Origin: Chelatococcus caeni
GTDB taxonomy: Bacteria > Pseudomonadota > Alphaproteobacteria > Rhizobiales > Beijerinckiaceae
Length of the DNA stretch: 64,000 nt
Reading direction: 5' to 3'
NCBI RefSeq assembly: GCF_014196925.1
Contig: NZ_JACIEN010000009.1
Coordinates: 60,004 to 124,003 of the forward strand
Part shown: positions 8,067-16,659 of the stretch, piece after piece
Numbering within the stretch: position 1 is the first letter of the stretch
Layout of the letters: each line of letters begins with the position of its first letter
The notes under the pieces: generated by a model
What the model saw: the letters and a program-made list of their open reading frames with translations, nothing else
Database searches by the model: none
What the model was told of the DNA's origin: nothing
Program-made: the position numbers and the translations under genes

Positions 8067-8567
8067 CTACGGGCCGATGATGACGGTCGGCAGGCCCATG
8101 GCGATCTTGTTGGGCGGGCCCACCGCCTCGACGATGGTGTCGCCCATGCGGCAGGCGGCAAGATCGTTGATGAGCACCGTCGTCGAGCCGTCGACGACGA
8201 CGCCCGGCCCGTGCGGCGGGATCGGGAGCGGTGTCGTGCATAGATGGATGTCCGCACCGCCGGCCGCCGCGGTGATGGTGGAGCCCATCGCCGTGGCAGC
8301 GGCCGCCTTGGCCGCTTCCTCCGCGGCCTTGGCCGCGGGGGCGCCCGGCGTGCCCGCGGCGGCGATCGTCGCCGCCTCGGCCGCGCGGATGGTCGTCTCC
8401 GAGGCCGTCTTGGCCGACTGGATGGCAGCCGCCGCGGCAGCGGTGACGCCGCGCCAGGCCGGCAGGCCGCCGATGAAGACAGTGGGGCTGCCCGGCCCGG
8501 GCGTCAGCAGGCCCGGCAGGGGATGGACGACAGGATCCGTGACCCGCGCGGCAAAACCCTTCGGCAT
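8067..8567 (-). CDS. PAAR-domain spike-tip protein with alanine-rich insertion
   Basis: A 166-aa PAAR-like protein that would cap the VgrG spike and carry cargo. The first PAAR half is at residues 1-35 (ARVTDPVVHPLPGL, then SPTVFIGGLPAWR). The second is at about 95-166 (GGADIHLC, HGPGVVVDGSTTVLINDLAACRMGD, ending PTVIIGP). Between them is an unusual insertion of about 55 residues made almost entirely of alanine-rich helix (AAAAAAIQSAKTASETTIRA and on). It is transcribed leftward with the unknown gene at 7231-7989, facing away from tssK. No toxin domain is fused. Confidence 0.88.
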   Translation of the reverse strand: MPKGFAARVTDPVVHPLPGLLTPGPGSPTVFIGGLPAWRGVTAAAAAAIQSAKTASETTIRAAEAATIAAAGTPGAPAAKAAEEAAKAAAATAMGSTITAAAGGADIHLCTTPLPIPPHGPGVVVDGSTTVLINDLAACRMGDTIVEAVGPPNKIAMGLPTVIIGP

Positions 8568-8706
8568 CCGGCCTTCCTCGGCAGACGGGCTTCATACCCC
8601 GTGCGCGCCCGCACGCCGGTCATCTTGCGCCGGCGCCATCGTGCGATCAAGCGCACTGCTTGCGCGACGACTTTGGACGGCTCCCGCGACAACCTGCAGG
8701 CGGCAG

Positions 8707-8735
8707 GTGACGGCGGGGCGGGTGCAGTCTATACT
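8707..8735 (+). promoter_or_regulatory. Probable promoter for tssK-ppkA
   Basis: TATACT at 8730-8735 with GTGACG 17 bp upstream (8707-8712) fits a sigma70-like promoter 28 bp before the tssK start. The same CTATACT string occurs upstream of vgrG. It lies in the 195-bp gap between the diverging PAAR and tssK genes, just after an ACCTG/CAGGT dyad at about 8691-8707. Prediction only. Confidence 0.45.
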
Positions 8736-8762
8736 TTTTTGGCGAGACCGGCGGGAAAGCAA

Positions 8763-10100
8763 ATGTCCTGGTATAGCAAGGTCGTTTGGTCGGAAGGTCT
8801 CTTCCTGAGGCCGCATCACCTGCAGCAGAGTGATCGTTACCTCGAAAATCTGGTCGAGAGCCGCCTCCGCCATATCACGCCCTATCCCTGGGGCTTCTCC
8901 GCGCTCGAAATCGACCGGGACCTCGCGCAGCAGAGCAAGTTCGGCCTGCGCCGGGCCAGCGGCGTGATGCCGGACGGCACCCCCTTCAGCGTGCCCGACA
9001 ACAGCCCCTTGCCCGCGCCGCTCGACGTGCCGGAGGATGCGGCCAAGCAGGTGGTGTGGCTGTCGCTGCCGGTCGGTGCGCCGAACACGCGCGAGGTCGA
9101 GGACGGCGAGGCCGACAGCGCGAGCCGCTTCGTCTCGGCGAGCGCCCTCATGATCGATTCCACCTCGCCGCTCAGGGTCGAGGAGGAGATCGACGTCGCC
9201 TATCCGCGCCTCGCCTACGAGCTGCGCCGGACGCCGAAGCCGGGCTTCGTCAACCTCGCCGTCGCGCGCATCCTCGAAGTGCGCGACCGGGCCGTCATCC
9301 TCGACGAGAAATTCGCGCCGCCGGTGCTGACGTGCAGCGCCCATCCGGTCGTCGACGGCTGGATCGACCGCGTCATCGGCTGGATGGACAACAAGCTCGA
9401 GGAACTCGCCCGCTATGCCGCCGACCCGACGGCAGGCGGCGGCCTGCAGAGCGCCGACTATCTCATCCTGCAGCTGCTCAACCGGCACATCCCGGTGCTC
9501 AAGCACTTCCGCCGCTCGCGCTACGTGCATCCCGAGCGGCTCTACGAGGAACTGCTGCGCATCGCCGGCGAGCTCGCCACCTTCGTCACGGCCGAGCGGA
9601 GGGCGCGCGACTACCCGGCCTATGACCACGACGACCTCGAGCCGGTCTTCGCGCCGGTCATCCGCGACATCCAGGACTTCCTCAGCGCCCAGATCGGCCG
9701 CCGCGCCATCCGCCTCGAGATCGTCGAGCGGGCGCACAACGCCTTCACCTCGACCATCCGCGACCGGGCGCTGTTCCGCAACGCGACGCTCGTGCTGGAA
9801 GTGGCGGCACAGCGACCGCTGACGGAGATCCAGAACCAGTTCCCGCATCTCTTCAAGGTCGGGCCCAACACCAAGATGAACGAGATCGTGCATGCCCACC
9901 TGCCGGGTGTGCCGCTCATCCACCTGCCGACGCCGCCGCCGCAGATCCGGGCGATCACCGATCACGTCTATTTCTATCTCGACCGCACCTCGCCGCTGTG
10001 GCCGGAGTTCAGCACGGCGACCTCCATCGGCATGCATTTCTCCGGTGACTGGCCGGGCCTCGAGCTCGAACTCTGGGCGGTGCTGGAGGGGCGGCGATGA
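8763..10100 (+). CDS. tssK: TssK, T6SS baseplate adaptor
   Basis: A 445-aa TssK (ImpJ/VasE), the trimeric adaptor linking the baseplate wedges to the TssL/TssM membrane complex. The N-terminus MSWYSKVVWSEGLFLRPHHL is the family signature and fixes the start at 8763, although the frame is open back to 8244. The C-terminal domain contains FPHLFKVGPNTKMNEIVHA near residue 360 and LPGVPLIHLPTPPPQIR. It overlaps tssL by four bases (ATGA), indicating translational coupling. Length and motifs are normal. Confidence 0.96.
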   Translation: MSWYSKVVWSEGLFLRPHHLQQSDRYLENLVESRLRHITPYPWGFSALEIDRDLAQQSKFGLRRASGVMPDGTPFSVPDNSPLPAPLDVPEDAAKQVVWLSLPVGAPNTREVEDGEADSASRFVSASALMIDSTSPLRVEEEIDVAYPRLAYELRRTPKPGFVNLAVARILEVRDRAVILDEKFAPPVLTCSAHPVVDGWIDRVIGWMDNKLEELARYAADPTAGGGLQSADYLILQLLNRHIPVLKHFRRSRYVHPERLYEELLRIAGELATFVTAERRARDYPAYDHDDLEPVFAPVIRDIQDFLSAQIGRRAIRLEIVERAHNAFTSTIRDRALFRNATLVLEVAAQRPLTEIQNQFPHLFKVGPNTKMNEIVHAHLPGVPLIHLPTPPPQIRAITDHVYFYLDRTSPLWPEFSTATSIGMHFSGDWPGLELELWAVLEGRR

Positions 10101-11548
10101 GCGGCGACGACAACGGCCCGCGCGATCCCTTCGGGCGCAGCGAGCGCACCATCATCCGGCCGCGGCCGGCCGGGCGCGGCCCGGCGGCGCCGCCTCCGAG
10201 CGCCACGCCTCCGCCAGCCACGCCTCCGCCCGCCGCCCCTGCCATGCCTCCGCTGCCGGCGGCGAGTTCACAGCCCGGGGAGGGGGCAGGCGACGAGTGG
10301 GTCTCCGCCGTCCCGCCGCAGGCCGCGGGCGGGGAGCGGCAGGAGGGGCGGGCCCGGGCGCTGGTGCTGCGGCGCGAGGAACTTCTCACCCCGAACGACA
10401 ATCCCCTCATGCGGGCCGCCGGGCCGCTTCTTCTCCTTCTCGGCGAATTGCGTGTCGGCACGCTCAGGGCGCCCTTCGCCCAGCTGATGGAGCAGGTGGC
10501 CGACAGCATTGAGGAATTCGAGCGCGACGTGCGCGCAGCAGGCCTTCCCGCGGAAGAGACGCGCGTCGCCAAATACGTGCTTGCGGCCACCGCCGACGAC
10601 ATCGTCCAGAACATTCCCGGCGAGGATCGGCATGTGTGGACGCAGTACAGCATGCTGAGCCGCTTCTTCGGCGAGCGCGTCGGGGGCGTGCGCTTCTTCG
10701 ACGAATTGGAGCGGGCGAGGGCCGATCCGAGCGTCAACTACGCCCTTCTCGAGCTCATGCACGCCTGCCTTGCCCTCGGCTTCCAGGGCGTGCACCGCAC
10801 CTCGGCCGGCGGGGCGGCGGCGCTGCAGCAGATCGAGCGCGGCCTCTACGAGACGCTGCGCCGGGTGAAGCGGGCGAACGAGGAGCTGTCGCCGCGCTGG
10901 CAGGGCCAAGCCGTTCCGGTGGAGGCGGCTCGCCTCCGGGTGCCGGTGTGGGCCGTCGCCTCGCTTGCCGGGGTCGTCCTGCTCGGCCTCTTCCTCCTCC
11001 TGCGCAGCCTGCTCGGCAACGATTCCGAAGCCGTCGCGGCGTCGCTCATCGCCGTCCACCCGACCTCCGAGATCGGCATCCAGCGCCGTGTCTTCTCGGC
11101 GCCGCCGCCTCCGCCGCCCTCGGCCCAGGCGAGCCGCCTGCAGCAGGACCTCAAGGGCGAGAAGATCCTCGTCCAGGAGAGCGGCAACAAGGTTCTCATC
11201 CGCATCTCCGACCTGCCGCTGTTCGCGCCGGGGCAGGCGGTGGTGCGCAACGAGTTCAAGCCGCTTCTGGCGCGCATCGCGGCGGCGGTGGAGAAGGAGC
11301 CGGGAACGGTCAAGATCGTCGGCCACACCGACAGTGTGCCGATCCGCACCGTTCGCTTCCCGTCCAATTTCGTACTGTCGCAGGAGCGGGCGAAGGCGGT
11401 CGCCGACCTCATCAAGGTGCAGCTCACCAACCCGGGCCGCGTCGCCACCGAGGGCAAGGGGGCCGACCAGCCCATCGCCTCCAATGCCACGGCAGACGGG
11501 CGCGCCAAGAACCGTCGCGTCGAGATCCTCATCGAGCGGAGCAGTTGA
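10097..11548 (+). CDS. tssL: TssL (DotU/IcmH) fused to an OmpA domain
   Basis: A 483-aa extended TssL of the inner-membrane complex. It has a disordered proline-rich N-terminus (residues 1-80), a cytoplasmic DotU domain (about 90-275; NPLMRAAGPLLLLLGELR and YVLAATADDIVQN), one membrane span (about 281-305, VWAVASLAGVVLLGLFLLL), then a periplasmic OmpA/MotB domain (about 345-480; IVGHTDSVPIRT and NFVLSQERAKAVADLI). The OmpA domain binds peptidoglycan, so the complex carries its own cell-wall anchor. It overlaps tssK by 4 bp and is 6 bp before tssM. Confidence 0.95.
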   Translation: MSGDDNGPRDPFGRSERTIIRPRPAGRGPAAPPPSATPPPATPPPAAPAMPPLPAASSQPGEGAGDEWVSAVPPQAAGGERQEGRARALVLRREELLTPNDNPLMRAAGPLLLLLGELRVGTLRAPFAQLMEQVADSIEEFERDVRAAGLPAEETRVAKYVLAATADDIVQNIPGEDRHVWTQYSMLSRFFGERVGGVRFFDELERARADPSVNYALLELMHACLALGFQGVHRTSAGGAAALQQIERGLYETLRRVKRANEELSPRWQGQAVPVEAARLRVPVWAVASLAGVVLLGLFLLLRSLLGNDSEAVAASLIAVHPTSEIGIQRRVFSAPPPPPPSAQASRLQQDLKGEKILVQESGNKVLIRISDLPLFAPGQAVVRNEFKPLLARIAAAVEKEPGTVKIVGHTDSVPIRTVRFPSNFVLSQERAKAVADLIKVQLTNPGRVATEGKGADQPIASNATADGRAKNRRVEILIERSS

Positions 11549-11554
11549 CGTGCC

Positions 11555-14500
11555 ATGCCCGCAACTGAAGCCAGAGGGACAAGCAGAGGCCGCCTGACGC
11601 TGGCGGGTGCGCTCGCGCTCGGCGCGACGCTCGCCGGGCTCGTGGCCTTCGGCCTGCTGGTGTGGCTGGCGGGGCCGCTTCTCGCCTTTGGCGAGATGCG
11701 GCCGCTGGAAGAGGCATGGGTGCGTGCCGCGCTCATCGGCATCGTCGTGCTCACCGTCGCAGGGCTCCTTGCCTGGCGCTTCTACCGGCGCCGCAAGGCG
11801 AGCCGCGAGCTGGAGGAGGGGATCGCCGCCGAGGTGGCCGAGGAGAGCGATGCCGCCGCCCTCAAGGAGGGGATGAAGGATGCGCTCGCCACCCTGCGCC
11901 AGTCGAAGGGCGGCAGCGGCGACTATCTCTACGACCTGCCGTGGTACCTCATCATCGGCCCGCCCGGGGCCGGCAAGACGACCGCGCTGATCAATTCCGG
12001 CCTCAAGTTTCCCCTCGCGCGCGGTGGCACGCCGCAGGCGGTCGCCGGCGTCGGCGGCACGCGCTACTGCGACTGGTGGTTCACCGAAGATGCGGTGCTG
12101 ATCGACACCGCCGGCCGCTACACGACGCAGGACAGCGACGCCAAAGGGGATCGCGAGAGCTGGCTCGCCTTCCTCGATCTCCTCAAGGAGAACCGGCCGA
12201 AGCAGCCGATCAACGGCGTCCTCGTCGCCATCAGCGTCGAGGATCTCCTGACCGCGAGCGGCGAGGAGATCGCCGCCCATGCGGCCGCGATCCGCAAGCG
12301 GCTGATGGAGCTCAACCAGCGCCTCGGCGTTGATTTTCCCGTCTATGCGCTCCTCACCAAGACGGATCTCGTCGCCGGCTTCCGGGAATTCTTCGGCAGT
12401 TTCACGGAAAGCCAGCGCCGCATGGTCTTCGGCCATACGTTCCAGACCGGCGACAGGACGCGCAACATGATCGCGGACGTGCCGGGGGAATATGACGCGC
12501 TGATCGCCCGGCTCAACGAGCTGCTGCCGGACCGGTTGCACGAGGAGCCGACGCCCCAGGCGCGGGTCGCCCTCTTCAGCTTCCCGAGCCAGATGGCGAC
12601 GCTGAAGCGGGTGGTGGTCGACTTCCTCGACCGCGTCTTCGAGCCGACGCGCTATCACGTCAATGCGACGCTGCGCGGCTTCTACTTCACCTCCGGCACG
12701 CAGCAGGGCACGCCGATCGACCAGCTCATCGGCACGCTCGCCAGGAACTTCGGCGCCGAGGCCGCGGCGGGCGCGGCCTATTCGGGCCTCGGCAAGAGCT
12801 ATTTCCTGACGGATCTCTTCCGCAAGGTGATGCTGGGCGAAGCCGGCTGGGTGTCGACGAACCGTGCCGCCGTGCGGCGCGCGCGGGTGCTGCGGGCGGC
12901 CGCCTTCGGCGTGATCGCCGCCGCCGTCATCGCCGCCGGGGCCCTGTGGTGGCTGAGCTACAGCAAGAACCGGGACCTCATCGCCTTCTCCGGCAATGCG
13001 GTTGCCGAATATCGCGAGATCGCCGCGCCCGTGCTGCGCGAGACGACGGTGATGGAGCGCGACTTCGGCAAGATCCTGCCGCTCCTGCACAAGCTGCGCT
13101 ACATGCCGGCCGGCTACGCCCAGCGGGAGGAGGCGACGCCGCTTGCCGCCACCTTCGGCCTCAGCCAGCGGGAGCGCCTGCAGTCGGCTTCCGAGACCGC
13201 CTATCACGTGGCGCTCGAGCGCATGCTGCGCTCGCGCCTCATCTTCCGCCTCGAGGAGCAGCTCGAGGCCAATCTCAACAATCCGAGCTTCCTCTACGAG
13301 GCGCTCAAGGTCTATCTGATGATCGGCGGCCAGGCGCCGACGGACGCTGATTTCGTGCTCGCCTGGATGCGGCGCGACTGGGCGGACAATCTCTTTCCCG
13401 GCGCTGCCAACGCACGCGGCCGCGAGGCGCTGGAGGAGCACCTCCTCGCCATGCTGGAGCTCGAGACGGGCGAGGCGACGATCGGGCTCAACAACGCGCT
13501 CATCGAGGACGCGCAGCGGACGCTGGCGCGCATGAGCCTCTCCGAGCGGGCCTACGAGCTGCTGAAGTCGCAGGCGCGCGGCCAGAGCCACAAGGACTGG
13601 GTGGTCGCCTTCCGCGGCGGGGCGGACACCGCCCTCGTCTTCGAGGGCACGGGCGGCGAGGACCTCGAAAGCATCCGCGTGCCCTATTTCTACACCTACG
13701 ACGGCTTCCACGAGGCCTTCATCGCCCGCCTGCCGGACATCGGCGCGCAGGTCGAGCGCGAGCGCTGGGTGCTTGGTCCCGCCGGCCAGCAGGCGGCAGT
13801 GGCGACGCAATACCAGACGCTCTTCCAGGACATCCTGCGCCTCTACACGCGCGATTTCGTCGCCGCCTGGCAGCAGGCGCTGCTGCGCCTGAAGCTGCGC
13901 CCGCTGACGGCCGACAAGCCGCAATATGTCGCGCTGAGCGCGGCCTCGGCCGCGACCTCGCCCATCAAGCAGCTGCTGGAATCGATCCGCGACGAGACCA
14001 GGCTGACGCGCGAGCGCCCGGCGCCGCCCGCCGAAAGCGCCAGCAACGGCAAGGCGGCCGCGGCGGCCATCGATGCGGCGGCGCGGGCCGCTTCGCAGCT
14101 CGGCGGTGCAGTCGGCCGCGTCGGCTCCACGGCCGGGCGCGTCGGCTCCATCGCCGGGCAGGCCGGCGTCGGCCAACTCGTGACCGGGGGGCCGGCCGGC
14201 TCAGCCCCCATCTCCGCCGACGGGCAGGCGCCGGGGGCCAATATTGAGGCGCTGTTCAAGCAGTTCCACGTGCTCGTCGATGGCGACCTCGGCCGCCGGC
14301 CCGTCGACCAGCTGCTGCAGAGCCTCAGCGAGATCAACCAGAACCTCGCCGTCTCGGCCATCAACCCGGCCCAGGCGACGCAGGCCAACAACGCCCTCGT
14401 GCCGCAGATCGCGGTGCTCCGGGCCACGGCCTCGCGCTTCCCCGCGCCGTTCGACCAGATGATCCGCTCGGCGGCTGGCGACTTCGAGGGCGATGCGGCC

Positions 14501-15208
14501 GGCGCCTCGGTGGTCAATCTGCAGCAGGCGCTCGCCGACCAGGTGACGCGCGTGTGCCAGCAGATCGTCACCAACCGCTATCCCTTCGTGCGCGGCAGCG
14601 GGCGCGAGGTGCCGCTTGCCGATTTCGCGCGCCTCTTCGCCGCCGGCGGCATCATGGACCGCTTCTTCAGCCAGAACCTCGCCCCCTATGCCGACCAGTC
14701 GGGCGCGCAATGGACCTGGCGGGGCGACAACCGGGTGGCGCAGTCGCTCTCGGCGGCGACGCTGCGGGAATTCCAGCGTGCGGCGCAGGTGCGCGACGCC
14801 TTCTTCCCCACCGGCGGCAACATGCCCTCCTTCACCATGGCGGTGACGCCGCTGACGCTCAGCGGCGATGCGCAAAGCGCCCAGCTGGAGATCAACGGCA
14901 CGGTTGTCGCGAGCCAGCAGGGCGTCAACACGCCGACCAACGTCAACTGGCCGGGCGGCGGCATCGGCCGCACGTCGATCACCCTCGGCGGCGGCTTCTT
15001 CAGTGAGGGGGCACGGCTGGAGCGGCAGGGCACGTGGTCCCTCTTCCGGCTGCTCGATGCGGGCTCCGTCCTGCGGCGCGGCGACAGCATCGTCGCGAGC
15101 TTCCTCGTCGGCGGCCGCGAGGTGTCCTACCAGTTCAACGTCGGCTCGCTGCTCAACCCGCTCGTGCTCCCGGCGCTCCGGGAGTTCCGCTGCCCGACGG
15201 GGCTGTGA
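11555..15208 (+). CDS. tssM: TssM (IcmF), T6SS inner-membrane channel protein
   Basis: A 1217-aa TssM, the core of the trans-envelope complex. Two N-terminal membrane spans (about residues 14-40 and 58-78) are followed by a cytoplasmic NTPase-like domain with an intact Walker A (GPPGAGKTT near 136) and DTAGRYTTQD near 181. A third span (about 447-467, IAAAVIAAGALWWLSY) leads into the large periplasmic IcmF domain and the C-terminal beta domain ending FRCPTGL. An alanine/glycine-rich linker with GRVGS repeats lies around residues 830-880. Stop and next start are one base apart (tagF). TssM normally docks TssJ, but no tssJ lipoprotein gene is visible here. Confidence 0.96.
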   Translation: MPATEARGTSRGRLTLAGALALGATLAGLVAFGLLVWLAGPLLAFGEMRPLEEAWVRAALIGIVVLTVAGLLAWRFYRRRKASRELEEGIAAEVAEESDAAALKEGMKDALATLRQSKGGSGDYLYDLPWYLIIGPPGAGKTTALINSGLKFPLARGGTPQAVAGVGGTRYCDWWFTEDAVLIDTAGRYTTQDSDAKGDRESWLAFLDLLKENRPKQPINGVLVAISVEDLLTASGEEIAAHAAAIRKRLMELNQRLGVDFPVYALLTKTDLVAGFREFFGSFTESQRRMVFGHTFQTGDRTRNMIADVPGEYDALIARLNELLPDRLHEEPTPQARVALFSFPSQMATLKRVVVDFLDRVFEPTRYHVNATLRGFYFTSGTQQGTPIDQLIGTLARNFGAEAAAGAAYSGLGKSYFLTDLFRKVMLGEAGWVSTNRAAVRRARVLRAAAFGVIAAAVIAAGALWWLSYSKNRDLIAFSGNAVAEYREIAAPVLRETTVMERDFGKILPLLHKLRYMPAGYAQREEATPLAATFGLSQRERLQSASETAYHVALERMLRSRLIFRLEEQLEANLNNPSFLYEALKVYLMIGGQAPTDADFVLAWMRRDWADNLFPGAANARGREALEEHLLAMLELETGEATIGLNNALIEDAQRTLARMSLSERAYELLKSQARGQSHKDWVVAFRGGADTALVFEGTGGEDLESIRVPYFYTYDGFHEAFIARLPDIGAQVERERWVLGPAGQQAAVATQYQTLFQDILRLYTRDFVAAWQQALLRLKLRPLTADKPQYVALSAASAATSPIKQLLESIRDETRLTRERPAPPAESASNGKAAAAAIDAAARAASQLGGAVGRVGSTAGRVGSIAGQAGVGQLVTGGPAGSAPISADGQAPGANIEALFKQFHVLVDGDLGRRPVDQLLQSLSEINQNLAVSAINPAQATQANNALVPQIAVLRATASRFPAPFDQMIRSAAGDFEGDAAGASVVNLQQALADQVTRVCQQIVTNRYPFVRGSGREVPLADFARLFAAGGIMDRFFSQNLAPYADQSGAQWTWRGDNRVAQSLSAATLREFQRAAQVRDAFFPTGGNMPSFTMAVTPLTLSGDAQSAQLEINGTVVASQQGVNTPTNVNWPGGGIGRTSITLGGGFFSEGARLERQGTWSLFRLLDAGSVLRRGDSIVASFLVGGREVSYQFNVGSLLNPLVLPALREFRCPTGL

Positions 15209-15209
15209 C

Positions 15210-15899
15210 ATGCGCCTCGGCCTCTTCGGCAAGCTGCCGGCCAAGCGGGACTTCGTCGCCACCGGGCTGCCGCGCGACCTCATCGGCCTGTGGGAGAAGT
15301 GGATGGAGGGCGGGCTATCGACCAGCCGCCTCAGGCTCGGCGCGGGCTGGCAGGAGGTGTTCCTGAAGGCGCCGCTGTGGCGCTTCTGGCTCGGCGCCGA
15401 CCTCTGCGGCGCGACCGTCGCCGGCGTCTTCATGCCGTCCGTGGACGGGATCGGCCGCTATTTCCCGCTCAGCCTCTTCGCCGTGGCGGAGGCGGGCGAG
15501 GCCTTTCCCCCGCCCGAGCTCGACCCGCAGGATGGATGGTTCGCTGGGGCCGAGGAGCTCCTGCTCTCGGCGCTCGCCGAGGGCGCCACCTACGAGGGCC
15601 TGCTCGCCGCGCTCGCCAGCCTGCCGCCGCCTGTCGCGCACTTGGCGATGCCGCCGCCGGAGGGCATGATGCGCCTTGCCGACGGCAGCGTGGCGATCAG
15701 GGCGCCGCTCGCCACCCTGCCCGAGACGCTGGCTGCCATCCGTGTCGAGGATTATGCTCGCGCCTATGCGGCCACCAGCATGTGGTGGACGGCGGGCGGA
15801 GCCGGCTTTTCCCCCATGCTGCTGGTGGCCCGGCGCCTGCCGGACCCGCATCTCTTCGCCGGCATGCTGACGGGCGCCTTCGACCGAGCCGTTGCGTGA
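15210..15899 (+). CDS. tagF: TagF, T6SS post-translational repressor (ImpM family)
   Basis: A 229-aa TagF protein. The signature N-terminus MRLGLFGKLPAKRDFVATGL and the PSVDGIGRYFPLSLF segment near residue 75 are typical. In other species TagF holds T6SS firing in check, in parallel with or by binding the FHA protein. The ATG at 15210 follows the tssM stop by one base; the longer open frame is shadow over tssM. The downstream pppA may start on a GTG that overlaps the tagF stop, so the group tagF-pppA-ppkA is tightly coupled. Confidence 0.94.
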   Translation: MRLGLFGKLPAKRDFVATGLPRDLIGLWEKWMEGGLSTSRLRLGAGWQEVFLKAPLWRFWLGADLCGATVAGVFMPSVDGIGRYFPLSLFAVAEAGEAFPPPELDPQDGWFAGAEELLLSALAEGATYEGLLAALASLPPPVAHLAMPPPEGMMRLADGSVAIRAPLATLPETLAAIRVEDYARAYAATSMWWTAGGAGFSPMLLVARRLPDPHLFAGMLTGAFDRAVA

Positions 15900-15913
15900 C
15901 GGAGCCGCTGCCC

Positions 15914-16657
15914 ATGCACCAGATGGCCGCAAGGTTCGAAACCGGGGCCGCCACCCATGCCGGCAAGGTGCGCAGTCTCAACGAGGACCGTTTCCTCGCC
16001 CGGCCGCAGGCCGGCCTGTGGGCCGTGGCCGACGGCATGGGCGGCTATGAAGGCGGCGAAATCGCCAGCGCCGCCCTCGTCACCATGCTCGAAACCATCG
16101 GCGCGCCGGCCTCGGCGCCCGACCTCCTCGCCCGCCTCGAGGACCGGGTGCTGCGCGCCAACCGGCAGCTCCGGGAGATGGGCCGCGCGCGTGGCGGTGT
16201 TCTCGGCACCACGCTCGCGGCGCTGCTCGTCTTCGACGGCGATCATGCCTGCGTCTGGTCGGGCGACAGCCGCATCTACCTCGTGCGCGACGGCGCCATC
16301 GCGCAGCTCACGCGCGATCACAGCGAGGCACAGGAGATGGTGGACATGGGGCTCCTCACCGCGGACGAGGCGCGCGTCTGGCCGCGGCGCAACGTGATCA
16401 CCCGCGCCATCGGCGTCAGCGACGAGCCGGAGCTCGAGATCCACCAGGGCCGGGTCGAGCCGGGGGACATCTTCGTCCTGTGCAGCGACGGGCTCACCGC
16501 CCATGTCGCGGACGAGGAGATCCTCGCCCATGTCGCCGGCGCGCCGTCGCAGGCGGCCTGCGACGACCTCGTCGCGCTGACGCTGGAGCGCGGGGCGAGC
16601 GACAACGTCACCGTGGTGGCGGTGCGCTGCATGCCCGGGCCGCGGGCGGGAGGCTAG
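15914..16657 (+). CDS. pppA: PppA, PP2C-type Ser/Thr phosphatase
   Basis: A 247-aa PPM/PP2C phosphatase with every metal-binding motif: NEDRF near residue 21, VADGMGGYEGGE near 37, SGDSRIYL near 116, LCSDGLT near 191 and SDNVTVV near 231. It is expected to dephosphorylate the FHA protein and so switch the T6SS off, opposing the PpkA kinase next door. Two starts are possible: ATG 15914 (chosen, GGAG about 9 bases upstream) or GTG 15896, which overlaps the tagF stop as GTGA and adds six residues. The stop is two bases before the ppkA ATG. Confidence 0.94.
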   Translation: MHQMAARFETGAATHAGKVRSLNEDRFLARPQAGLWAVADGMGGYEGGEIASAALVTMLETIGAPASAPDLLARLEDRVLRANRQLREMGRARGGVLGTTLAALLVFDGDHACVWSGDSRIYLVRDGAIAQLTRDHSEAQEMVDMGLLTADEARVWPRRNVITRAIGVSDEPELEIHQGRVEPGDIFVLCSDGLTAHVADEEILAHVAGAPSQAACDDLVALTLERGASDNVTVVAVRCMPGPRAGG

Positions 16658-16659
16658 CC

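Noticed and set aside
10268..14176. 1302-aa open frame on the minus strand across tssL and tssM
   Set aside because: High GC makes antisense frames long. Its composition is Arg/Ala/Gly/Glu-rich with no family motif, while the plus strand holds clear TssL and TssM.
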